This document shows positions 1 to 7,050 of a DNA stretch of 64,000 nt, piece after piece. The DNA comes from Treponema sp. Its GTDB lineage: Bacteria > Spirochaetota > Spirochaetia > Treponematales > Breznakiellaceae. A program made the translations under genes and the position numbers. The stretch covers positions 18,553-82,552 of the forward strand of contig JAISAQ010000107.1 in the NCBI GenBank assembly GCA_031266775.1. The letters are read 5' to 3'. Below the pieces are notes generated by a model. That model did not search any database. It saw only the letters and a program-made list of their open reading frames with translations, and was not told the DNA's origin. Each line of letters opens with the position of its first letter. The first letter of the stretch is position 1.

Positions 1-691
1 TGAATTTGAAAAGCTCCTCCCCAATCTCCTTAAAGATCCCCGGAAGATCATTTCCGGCCGCCTTGCCTTCAGGCTTTACGATACCTACGGCTTCCCCATA
101 GAGCTTACCCAGGAACTGGCGGGGGAACACGGCATGACGGTGAACCGGGAAGAATTTGACGAGGCGTTCAAAAAACACCAGGAACTTTCCAGGTCCCAAG
201 GCGGACAGGTTTTTAAGGGGGGGCTTGGGGATCAGGGTGAAATGGCGGTAATGTACCACACCGCCACCCACCTTCTGCACAGGGCCCTCCGTATGGTCCT
301 TGGGGATCATGTCACGCAGAAGGGGTCCAATATCACCGCCGAACGCATGCGTTTCGATTTTTCCCATAACGCCCCCATGACCAGGGAAGAGATCGAAAAA
401 GTCCAGAACATCGTCAACGGGCAAATCAAAAAAGATCTTCCCGTAACAATGGAAATCATGAGCCTTGAAGACGCCAAGGCGGCCGGGGCCATTGCCCTTT
501 TTGGTGAAAAGTACGAATCTCAAGTCAAGGTTTATACCATTGGGAACGGGGCGTCGGGGATCTTTTCAAGGGAAGTCTGCGGCGGCCCCCATGTGGAGCG
601 GACAGGGGCCATGGGGGCCTTTGTCATACAGAAGGAACAGTCCTCATCGGCCGGGGTAAGGAGGATCAGGGCTGTCCTTGAACAGGGATGA
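1..691 (+). CDS. alaS: Alanyl-tRNA synthetase, 3' part (truncated by window edge)
   Basis: This is the C-terminal part of AlaRS, which charges tRNA-Ala with alanine in the cytoplasm. The frame is open from base 2, so the ORF-track start at 134 is only an internal Met. Visible are the LYDTYGFPIELT segment at the end of the aminoacylation region, and the editing (second additional) domain with the zinc-binding HTATHLLH motif and the matching CGGPHVERTG motif. The protein stops right after the editing domain, so it lacks the C-Ala domain found in most bacteria; I recall T. pallidum AlaRS also being of this short type. A hairpin follows the stop. Identification is secure; the N-terminal half lies outside the window. 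Confidence 0.96.
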   Translation, partial: EFEKLLPNLLKDPRKIISGRLAFRLYDTYGFPIELTQELAGEHGMTVNREEFDEAFKKHQELSRSQGGQVFKGGLGDQGEMAVMYHTATHLLHRALRMVLGDHVTQKGSNITAERMRFDFSHNAPMTREEIEKVQNIVNGQIKKDLPVTMEIMSLEDAKAAGAIALFGEKYESQVKVYTIGNGASGIFSREVCGGPHVERTGAMGAFVIQKEQSSSAGVRRIRAVLEQG

Positions 692-702
692 ACAAGGCAC
701 AT

Positions 703-736
703 GCGCCTGTAACTTCAGGCGGGCGCTTATTTTTTA
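703..736 (+). terminator. Probable intrinsic terminator after alaS
   Basis: An inverted repeat CGCCTG - 6-base loop - CAGGCG (704-709/716-721) is followed by GGCGC and then a T-rich run (TTATTTTTTAT). It lies 13 bases after the alaS stop and before the next gene's ribosome binding site, so readthrough into the next gene may be partial. Confidence 0.55.
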
Positions 737-754
737 TATATTGAAGGTATGTGT

Positions 755-1822
755 ATGAAAAGGTTGTTTTTTGTCATTTTGGGGGTACTCGGGTCTCTGG
801 CTTTTGCCCAGGATCTGCAGCTTCAGCCTGTTGCGAAGGTGAATTTGATCAAAACCGAGGTTATTACGGTAAAACAGTACCGTTCCGAGGTTGAAAGGAC
901 CGAAAAAACGTCCGGCAGGGCCTTCACGCCGGAACTGCGCAGGCAGATTCTGGACATGATGATCAACGAAAAACTGGTCCTCCAGGCGGCCGAACGGGAC
1001 AAGGTCGCCATAAGCGAGAACGAGGTGAATCAGCAGTTCGACCAGCTCCGCGCCATGTTGTCCAGAAACATAGGGGGACGCCAGCCCACAGAGGCGGAAT
1101 TCGCCACCGCGGTACGAAACCAGTACGGTCTTGAACTGCCGGCCTTCCGTGATCAGGTAAGGCGCCAGCTTATCGCCAACAAATACCTCAACCTTAAAAA
1201 GGAAAACGTGCTCAAAGCCTTTACGGAACCGACAGAGGAAGACATCGTAAAGACCTACGATCTTATCAAGGCGCAGTTTGTCCGCCCCGACGTGATCCGG
1301 TTCTCCATGCTGCAGATTCCCTACGGCAGTAACGCCGCGGAAGCCCGGAGAACCGCCGAAGGGCTGATCAGGGAAATAGGCTCCAGTCCCGCGAAATTCG
1401 ATGAAAAGGTCAACAGCGCCCGTTCCCCCAGCGCGAACGCGGGCTACCAGAGCTACAAAGACGAGTATATTCAGAAGGATATGCAGACTCAGCAGATGAT
1501 GGGGGCCGATTTTGTCACCATCGCTTTCAGCCTGAAACAGGGGGAAGTCTCCAGGCTGCTTGATAACGGCCAGTTTTTCAGGATCATCAAGATTTCCGAA
1601 ACCTACGAGATGAAGGCCCTGCAACTTGACGATATTTTCCAGCTCGGCACCCCCTACACGGTCCGCGACTACATAGGCAATACCCTGTTGCAGGAACGCC
1701 AAATGGCAGTCCTCCAGCAGGCCACCGAGGAACTAACGAGGGAACTGCGGGCCGGAAGAACCTATGAGGATCCGGACAACAACAGGGAATACAAAAGAAT
1801 CATGGATCAGATCGTCTGGTAA
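755..1822 (+). CDS. Parvulin/SurA-type peptidyl-prolyl isomerase-like exported protein
   Basis: A 355-residue exported protein with an N-terminal signal peptide (MKRLFFVILGVLGSLAFAQ), so probably periplasmic. Residues of about 45-150 look like the SurA/PpiC N-terminal chaperone region (RQILDMMINEKLVLQAAERD, then the EFATAVRNQYG segment), and the middle resembles a degenerate parvulin domain. Its likely role is folding of outer-membrane proteins. I prefer the ATG at 755 to the track's 749: AAGG at 743-746 is eight bases from 755 but only two from 749. It corresponds by position and sequence to the T. pallidum TP1016 'basic membrane protein'. Its stop overlaps the nusB start (TAATG). Isomerase activity is not assured because the catalytic region is weakly conserved. 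Confidence 0.8.
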   Translation: MKRLFFVILGVLGSLAFAQDLQLQPVAKVNLIKTEVITVKQYRSEVERTEKTSGRAFTPELRRQILDMMINEKLVLQAAERDKVAISENEVNQQFDQLRAMLSRNIGGRQPTEAEFATAVRNQYGLELPAFRDQVRRQLIANKYLNLKKENVLKAFTEPTEEDIVKTYDLIKAQFVRPDVIRFSMLQIPYGSNAAEARRTAEGLIREIGSSPAKFDEKVNSARSPSANAGYQSYKDEYIQKDMQTQQMMGADFVTIAFSLKQGEVSRLLDNGQFFRIIKISETYEMKALQLDDIFQLGTPYTVRDYIGNTLLQERQMAVLQQATEELTRELRAGRTYEDPDNNREYKRIMDQIVW

Positions 1823-2256
1823 TGGCATCCCGCAGAAAAGGGCGAATTCTGGCCTTTCAGGCGCTGTACTCGTGGGATGCGGTAAAGGTTCCCGTACGGG
1901 AACTTTTGCAGTTTTCGTGGGCCGGGGAAAAGAGCGTTCTCCTTGACAAGGGGATCTCCGATTTTTCCCGGCTTTTGACGCTGGGCACCATAGAAAACAT
2001 TGAAACTGTAGACAGCATGATCCGCGCGCATCTTGAAAATTGGGACATCTCACGGCTTAACCGGGTCGATCTTGCCATCCTGAGGATGAGCGTTTATACC
2101 CTGATGTTTCAGACCGACATTGCCCCTTCTATTACCATCAACGAAGCAATAGGCATTTCAAAGGAATTCGGCGCCGAAGATTCCTACCGCTTTGTCAACG
2201 GCGTACTGGACAGCATCCGCAGGGCGCTGGAAGAAAAGCCGTGTCCAAAGGACTAG
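1822..2256 (+). CDS. nusB: Transcription antitermination factor NusB
   Basis: A 144-residue all-helical NusB. With NusE (S10) it binds boxA RNA and promotes antitermination of rRNA operons. The N-terminal MASRRKGRILAFQALYSWD and the C-terminal INEAIGISKEFGAEDSYRFV are family hallmarks. The start codon shares one base with the upstream stop (TAATG), and the 3' end overlaps the next gene by 16 bases, so all three are probably translationally coupled. Length is normal for the family. Confidence 0.95.
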   Translation: MASRRKGRILAFQALYSWDAVKVPVRELLQFSWAGEKSVLLDKGISDFSRLLTLGTIENIETVDSMIRAHLENWDISRLNRVDLAILRMSVYTLMFQTDIAPSITINEAIGISKEFGAEDSYRFVNGVLDSIRRALEEKPCPKD

Positions 2257-3989
2257 GCCTGTTTCAGGGCCGCCTGCTCCGGGCGGTTTTTATTTCCGGC
2301 CTTATCCTTTCGGCCCTTATAAGCGTACCGCTTGGGATCCTTTCGGTCTTGTCCTTTATGCGATCCGGGCTTTACCGCGGGGAAGAGGCCGGGGGGGGAT
2401 CATGGAGAAGTTCCCTCGCGGAATTCGACGCGCTTGCCGCCGCCGGAGAAGGCCCCGATCAGCTTGAGCGCATCCTTAACCGGCTTGAAAAAGAGGCGGA
2501 AGGGGTTGAATCCCGGCTTTCGCTTCTAAAAAGAAGGCGGGAACTTTCGGGGCGCGCCCCCCGTTTTTTAAACGCCTACAGGGAGGCCGCGCGGAAGGCG
2601 GCGGACGATTTTCCCTATTCCCGGCCGCTGGCCGCCCTGGCCGCCGCCGCCCTGATCCACGATTCCCCCATGACCGGGACTCTGATCGAAGAACTGCGGA
2701 AGTATATGCCGCTTCTGGAAGACGGCGCGTTCAGCCCGCTTGTTCTGGCCGCCCGCATTCTTCAGGGCGAGATGCGGAACATCGAAAGGGCCCGCGCTTC
2801 CCCGCGCCTTGCGGCCCTTTTTTCGGACGCTTTTCCCCTTGTTTCAGGCGGAATGGCCGCCGCGGAGGCCGAAGCGCTCATCGTTGATTTTGCCGTTCTT
2901 GACATTCTGAACGGCGGAGCGCGGGAAGCGGCCGCCCGCGTCATACTCGCGGACAAAGGGGAAAACGCCCGCCATAGTCCGGCCTTTCTCCGCTTTGCCG
3001 CGGAATACTACTACGATTTCGGTGATCCGCTCAGGGCGGCGGGCGTTTTTTCGGAGCTTGAAGGGGAAGAAGCGCTGATCCGGAAAGCCGACTCCCTGTG
3101 GCTCGCGGGTTACCCCGAGGCGGCCGGAAACATCTGGAAGGCGCTGGTTTCGCCGGAAAGAAGGGAAGAAGCACAGGCGCCTTCCGCCGCGTCTGCCGCC
3201 CTTCCCGTTTCAGGCGGAATCCGTATCCGCAGCCTCTACAATCTTGCCGCCGTGACGGATGAGGCGGAAGCGGCGGAATGGCTCAAGCAGCTCTACGCGG
3301 AACGCGGAACCGGTTTCACGGAAAAGGCGGGCCCGGACAGAGACGCCCTCCGCTTCGGCATTATCCGGTACACCCGGCTGCTTCCCCTTCCACAAGCGCT
3401 GGCCGTTCTGGACGACGCGGCCCTGCAAACAGATCCGTTTCTGGATCTGGAACTGCTTCGCCGCCGGGAAGAACTCTGGACTCCGGGCCGCGTCACCGGG
3501 GAAACATGGCTGCTCCTTGGCCGCCATCCCGGCGTACAGGAACTGTACCGGTGGGCGGCCTGGTACTTCGACCGCCAGCGGGAATACGGCGAAACATCCC
3601 GGCTTGCCGGGATTGCCGGGGGCCGCGGCACGGACGGGCCGTGGCTTTCCCTGCACAGGGCAATCTCCCTTATCGCGGAAGGAAACCTCGACGGGGCCGA
3701 AGAGGCCCTTTTATCCGCGCCGGAAAACGTATGGCAGGCTCCGGCAAACCTCGGCCTCATCATGGAAGCGCGCCGCTCGCCTGAGGCCGCCCTTTCCCTC
3801 TACGAGACCGCCGTATCGGTAATGGAAAAAAGCGGCGTCAACAGGACGGAGGCCGCGCGGCTCCAGCTGCGCATAGCCGGATGCTTCACCGCCATGGGCC
3901 GCCCTGAAGAGAGCCGCCGCGTCCTTGAATACGCGCGGGATCTTGATCCTGAAAACATCACTGTGCAGATGGAGTTAAGGCGGCTATAA
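2241..3989 (+). CDS. Membrane-anchored TPR-like protein of unknown function
   Basis: A 582-residue protein starting with GTG inside the 3' end of nusB. After a short N-terminus there is one membrane-spanning segment (residues about 12-38, AVFISGLILSALISVPLGIL), then a long Ala/Glu/Leu-rich helical region. Its C-terminal 150 residues look like tetratricopeptide repeats (LGLIMEARRSPEAALSLYET, then RIAGCFTAMGRPEESRRVLE). This suggests a signal-anchored periplasmic scaffold. It sits where T. pallidum has the hypothetical TP1014. An eight-G run at 2391-2398 lies near the 5' end of the frame. I cannot assign a molecular function. Confidence 0.75.
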   Translation: MSKGLGLFQGRLLRAVFISGLILSALISVPLGILSVLSFMRSGLYRGEEAGGGSWRSSLAEFDALAAAGEGPDQLERILNRLEKEAEGVESRLSLLKRRRELSGRAPRFLNAYREAARKAADDFPYSRPLAALAAAALIHDSPMTGTLIEELRKYMPLLEDGAFSPLVLAARILQGEMRNIERARASPRLAALFSDAFPLVSGGMAAAEAEALIVDFAVLDILNGGAREAAARVILADKGENARHSPAFLRFAAEYYYDFGDPLRAAGVFSELEGEEALIRKADSLWLAGYPEAAGNIWKALVSPERREEAQAPSAASAALPVSGGIRIRSLYNLAAVTDEAEAAEWLKQLYAERGTGFTEKAGPDRDALRFGIIRYTRLLPLPQALAVLDDAALQTDPFLDLELLRRREELWTPGRVTGETWLLLGRHPGVQELYRWAAWYFDRQREYGETSRLAGIAGGRGTDGPWLSLHRAISLIAEGNLDGAEEALLSAPENVWQAPANLGLIMEARRSPEAALSLYETAVSVMEKSGVNRTEAARLQLRIAGCFTAMGRPEESRRVLEYARDLDPENITVQMELRRL

Positions 3990-4018
3990 AACAAACGCCC
4001 GGCCTTGCGGACCGGGCG
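3983..4018 (-). terminator. Intrinsic terminator of groES
   Basis: A perfect 7-bp stem CGCCCGG/CCGGGCG (3996-4002/4012-4018). Read on the minus strand it is followed by TTTGTTTTAT, which gives the U-rich tail. It lies between the convergent TPR gene and groES and ends the groES message. Confidence 0.75.
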
Positions 4019-4045
4019 CATGTAAAGGCCGGAGAAGACCGGCGC

Positions 4046-4318
4046 CTATTCGATAGCCGCGATAATGTCGGACATCTTAAGAATCAGGTGATCCTCGCCG
4101 TCAATCTTGACCTGCGTTCCGGCGTATTTGTCGTACATCACCTTTTGTCCTGCCTTAACGGTGATGGGATCCTTTTCGGTTCCCGGTCCCACTTCAACCA
4201 CAGAGCCGGTCTGGGTCTTTTCCTGGGCGGTATCGGGAATGATGATGCCTCCGGCGGTTTTCGCCTCATTCTTCTCAAGTTTGACCAATACCCGGTCGCT
4301 CAAGGGCTTTACCTTCAT
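4046..4318 (-). CDS. groES: Co-chaperonin GroES (Hsp10)
   Basis: A 90-residue GroES, the heptameric lid of the GroEL folding chamber. Visible are the N-terminal KPLSDRVLVK strand, the mobile loop around KTAGGIIIPDTAQEK, and the C-terminal EDHLILKMSDIIAAIE. A strong ribosome binding site (GGAGGA) precedes the ATG. groEL is not adjacent; groES standing alone is the arrangement I recall for T. pallidum. The gene has its own promoter and no CIRCE element, so HrcA control is not supported here. Confidence 0.97.
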   Translation of the reverse strand: MKVKPLSDRVLVKLEKNEAKTAGGIIIPDTAQEKTQTGSVVEVGPGTEKDPITVKAGQKVMYDKYAGTQVKIDGEDHLILKMSDIIAAIE

Positions 4319-4364
4319 AATTATTCCTCCGTTTGTTAAAAATACGAGTAGATAAGATATAGAG

Positions 4365-4394
4365 AATATACAAAAATTTTCACGGCAAGGTCAA
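4365..4394 (-). promoter_or_regulatory. sigma-70-type promoter for groES
   Basis: On the minus strand: -35 TTGACC (4389-4394), 18-bp spacer, -10 TATATT (4365-4370). Two direct copies of AAAATTTTCAC (4373-4383 and 4405-4415), exactly 32 bases apart, cover the spacer and the region just upstream, and could be operator sites. Confidence 0.6.
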
Positions 4395-4465
4395 GAACAA
4401 TCGGAAAATTTTCACCGCCGGCCGCCGCGCGCGGAAAAACCGCGATCCTCAAAACCGGCCTGTGG

Positions 4466-4524
4466 GTCATAAAATGGGGAATTATGACACATTTATACGG
4501 CGATTTTTGAAGATCGTGTCATAA
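4466..4524 (+). promoter_or_regulatory. Candidate enhancer (upstream activating) sites for a sigma-54 activator
   Basis: Three related half-sites occur: GTCATAA (4466-4472), TTATGACAC (4482-4490) and GTGTCATAA (4516-4524). The last two form a perfect 9-bp inverted repeat; the first two form a 7-bp dyad with a 9-base gap. They lie about 130-190 bp upstream of the sigma-54 promoter, the usual position for NtrC-family binding. That they bind the activator at 57947-59365 is inference. Confidence 0.5.
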
Positions 4525-4529
4525 TAGGA

Positions 4530-4553
4530 CATGAAAGGCCCACGCCTTTCATG
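4530..4553. repeat. Perfect 10-bp inverted repeat upstream of the sigma-54 promoter
   Basis: CATGAAAGGC - CCAC - GCCTTTCATG. There is no T-run on either side, so it is not a good terminator. It lies between the candidate enhancer sites and the promoter and may be an additional protein-binding site. Confidence 0.5.
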
Positions 4554-4649
4554 CGGAAAGAATTTCCCCTTTGAAAAGATCATATTTCTTTCTAATTCAT
4601 TGTAATACAAGGAATTAGACGATCCGTTTTTTTACGGTAAAACAGAAGA

Positions 4650-4666
4650 TTGGCACGGTTATTGCT
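4650..4666 (+). promoter_or_regulatory. sigma-54 (-24/-12) promoter of the sigma factor gene
   Basis: TTGGCACGGTTATTGCT matches the consensus YTGGCACG-N4-TTGCW at every defined position. The GG (4652-4653) and GC (4664-4665) doublets are correctly 12 bases apart. The predicted transcription start is near 4676, leaving a 20-base leader with an AAGGAGGG ribosome binding site before ATG 4697. Confidence 0.88.
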
Positions 4667-4696
4667 ACTATATTGGTAACCTGGCAAGGAGGGTAC

Positions 4697-5575
4697 ATGA
4701 CCGCGACTAAAGTCAAGAAAACCGAACCACGGATGAGGAAGAACCTCGAAGACAATGTTCTTTCCCAGTACCTCAAGGAAATCAACCGCATTCCCCTTTT
4801 GACAAGGGAAGAAGAAGAAAATGCCGCAAGGAGCGCGGCAAAGGGCAATCAGGAAGCCAAGAACATTCTGATCAGGGGGAATCTGCGTTTTGTCGTCAAT
4901 GTAGCAAAGAAATATCAGGGACAGGGGCTGCCTCTTTCGGATCTTATCAGCGAAGGAAACATAGGCCTTATAAACGCCATTGGCCGCTACGATGTAGAGA
5001 AGGGATACCATTTTATCTCCTACGCGGTATGGTGGATACGCCAGGCGATCCTAAAGGCAATCTGCGAAAAATCCCGGATGATACGGCTTCCCCTTAACCG
5101 GGCAAACGAAATGGTCCAGATTGAAAAGGCAAGGAAGATGATTCAGGAAGGCGCCGGGACGGACAGCGAGACACAGGAAATAGCAAGGCTCCTTAACATG
5201 GACGCTTCCCATGTGGCGGATCTGGTAAAAATTTCACGGGGGCTCGTTTCCCTTGAAAATCCCGTCTATTCAGGCAAGGACACATCCAGTCTGGGCGATT
5301 TTATAGAGGATGAAAACTACCAGTCGCCTGATGAACACGCCATTGAATATGCCCTTAAAAAAGACATAGAAATGGTGCTGAAAACCCTCAACGAAAAAGA
5401 GGCGGACATTATCCGTTACCGCTACGGCCTGGGGAACACCACTCCCCTTTCCCTCAAGGAAATAGGCGAACGCTTTAACCTTACAAAGGAAAGGATACGC
5501 CAGATTGAAAAGAAAGCCATCAAGCGGCTGCAACACCCTTCGCGGCAGAAACTCCTGGAAGTCTACGTCGCCTGA
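4697..5575 (+). CDS. RNA polymerase sigma-70-family factor, short (group 2-like; 'sigma-43')
   Basis: A 292-residue sigma factor that lacks region 1.1 and the non-conserved insert of a housekeeping RpoD. Region 1.2 (LSQYLKEINRIPLLTREEE), region 2 with the -10 recognition helix (YAVWWIRQAILKAI), region 3, and region 4 helix-turn-helix (SLKEIGERFNLTKERIRQIE) are all present. The ATG at 4697 follows AAGGAGGG; the track start at 4673 is an upstream TTG without a binding site. It corresponds by position to T. pallidum TP1012 (sigma-43). Being under a sigma-54 promoter, it resembles Borrelia rpoS in wiring. Hence it is probably an alternative or conditional sigma factor even though its sequence is RpoD-like. 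Confidence 0.93.
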   Translation: MTATKVKKTEPRMRKNLEDNVLSQYLKEINRIPLLTREEEENAARSAAKGNQEAKNILIRGNLRFVVNVAKKYQGQGLPLSDLISEGNIGLINAIGRYDVEKGYHFISYAVWWIRQAILKAICEKSRMIRLPLNRANEMVQIEKARKMIQEGAGTDSETQEIARLLNMDASHVADLVKISRGLVSLENPVYSGKDTSSLGDFIEDENYQSPDEHAIEYALKKDIEMVLKTLNEKEADIIRYRYGLGNTTPLSLKEIGERFNLTKERIRQIEKKAIKRLQHPSRQKLLEVYVA

Positions 5576-5577
5576 AA

Positions 5578-5608
5578 ACCCTCGAAACCCGACCGGGGTT
5601 TCGGGGGG
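5578..5608. terminator. Terminator between the sigma factor gene and the MATE gene
   Basis: A perfect 8-bp stem CGAAACCC/GGGTTTCG (5583-5590/5596-5603), extendable by AACC/GGTT outside. It sits in the 37-base gap between two convergent genes and could act in both directions, although U-tracts are weak. Confidence 0.55.
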
Positions 5609-5612
5609 TTCC

Positions 5613-6968
5613 CTATATTCCCGTTGTTACATTGTGCAGCCACTTTCCCGACCTGCTGCGGGAAAGGCCCAGTATCACCTTTAAAAATTCCTCCGAGGAG
5701 ACACAGAGGTAAACGGCCCAGACAGGCAATTTGAAGATAAAGGCGGCGGCCATGGCGGCAGGAAGGGCAACACACCACATAAAAAAATTATCGTAGAACG
5801 CGCAGAACACCGTATCCCCGCCGGCGCGGCATATTCCTATTACCATGCTCATGTTAAAGGCGCGAAACGGATACGAGACGGAAAGAACAATGAGCATCAG
5901 GGCGGCGCCTGAAAACACGGCCTGACCGGCATTAAAGACAAGAGGAAGAAGGCGCGACACGGGAACAAGCACAAGGGCCGCCCCGACGGCAAGCGCGGGG
6001 GCAAAGCGCACGATGCGGGCCGCGTAATCGCGCGCGCCCCGCTCATCGCCTGAGCCTATCTTCTTTCCTATGAGCACACCCACGCCGTTTCCCAATCCTA
6101 TAAAGAGAACCCAGGTAAGCTGGGAAACGGTACTGACAATGTTAAACGCGGCAATGGCATCGGTGCCGGTCCGCGCGAAGATAATGTTTTGGACAGTCAC
6201 CCCCAAAGACCAGATGATCTCGTTGAAGATCACAGGCAGGCAGATGCCGAAGAAGCGCCGCACATAAACGGCGTTAAAGGCGGTAAGTTCCCGGAGGCTT
6301 CCGGCAAGGGCGTATTTTCCGCCGTAGCTTATGGCAATTAAGAACACGGTTTCCACTGCCCGCGCCATGACGGTGGCGATGGCCGCTCCCCGTACCCCCA
6401 TGGCGGGAAAAGGTCCTGCGCCGAAAATCAGAAAGTAGTTGAACACCACATTGATGCCAAGGGCGGTAAAGGTGCCTATCATGGGGATGCGGACCTCTTC
6501 AATCGAGCGGAGGGTCAAAAAGAAAACCTGGCTTACCGCGAAGGGAATAAAGGAAGGGGCAAGCGATTTGAGATACACGCCGCCTGACGTTATTACCGCC
6601 GGATCGCGGGAGTAGATTCGCAGTATTCCTTCCGGCGCAAGAAGCGCCGCCAGCGTAAAGAGAATGCCCGCGGCAATGTTGAGGAGCAGGCAGAAACCGG
6701 TGTTTCTCCGTATTCCCGCAATATCCCGCCTGCCCCAGAACTGGGCGGTAAAGATGGAGCCGCCCGAAGTAACGCCAAAGAGAATAATCGAATAGAGGAA
6801 AAAAACATTGTTGCCTATTCCGACCGCGGCTATTTCCACCGTCCCCAGCCTGCCTATCATGATCGTATCCGCCATGTTGACCGCGGCGTTGACAAGATTT
6901 TGCAGCATAATGGGAAGGGCGACGGCAAAAAGATTGCGGTAGAATTCCCTGTCGTCAAAAAGTTTCAT
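5613..6968 (-). CDS. MATE-family multidrug/metabolite efflux transporter
   Basis: A 451-residue inner-membrane protein with about 12 hydrophobic segments. The N-terminal VALPIMLQNLVNAAVNMADTIMIGRLG and the repeat-related TGTDAIAAFNIVSTVSQLTW start of the second half are typical of the MATE (NorM/DinF) superfamily, which exports cationic drugs or metabolites using Na+ or H+. It is transcribed away from proS. The ATG has no strong ribosome binding site; a possible TTGCCG-N17-TAGGAT promoter lies just upstream, so the leader would be very short. Substrate cannot be predicted. Confidence 0.9.
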   Translation of the reverse strand: MKLFDDREFYRNLFAVALPIMLQNLVNAAVNMADTIMIGRLGTVEIAAVGIGNNVFFLYSIILFGVTSGGSIFTAQFWGRRDIAGIRRNTGFCLLLNIAAGILFTLAALLAPEGILRIYSRDPAVITSGGVYLKSLAPSFIPFAVSQVFFLTLRSIEEVRIPMIGTFTALGINVVFNYFLIFGAGPFPAMGVRGAAIATVMARAVETVFLIAISYGGKYALAGSLRELTAFNAVYVRRFFGICLPVIFNEIIWSLGVTVQNIIFARTGTDAIAAFNIVSTVSQLTWVLFIGLGNGVGVLIGKKIGSGDERGARDYAARIVRFAPALAVGAALVLVPVSRLLPLVFNAGQAVFSGAALMLIVLSVSYPFRAFNMSMVIGICRAGGDTVFCAFYDNFFMWCVALPAAMAAAFIFKLPVWAVYLCVSSEEFLKVILGLSRSRSGKWLHNVTTGI

Positions 6969-7012
6969 ACAGGGATTTCATCCTATCAGGCTTTAATACG
7001 AACGGCAAGAAC

Positions 7013-7042
7013 TTGCAACGGATACTCAGGTTCGTGTAGTAT
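7013..7042 (+). promoter_or_regulatory. Promoter of proS; predicted leaderless transcript
   Basis: -35 TTGCAA (7013-7018), 18-bp spacer, -10 TAGTAT (7037-7042). Transcription would start near 7049, while the ATG is at 7051 and has no Shine-Dalgarno sequence. Confidence 0.55.
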
Positions 7043-7050
7043 CAAGTATC

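Noticed and set aside
2391-2398. Eight-G run in the TPR gene as a phase-variation tract
   Set aside because: Short for reliable slippage, and runs of 7-8 G or C recur in this G+C-rich window (for example 58867-58874).
4319-4440. CIRCE/HrcA element upstream of groES
   Set aside because: No TTAGCACTC-N9-GAGTGCTAA or close variant is present.
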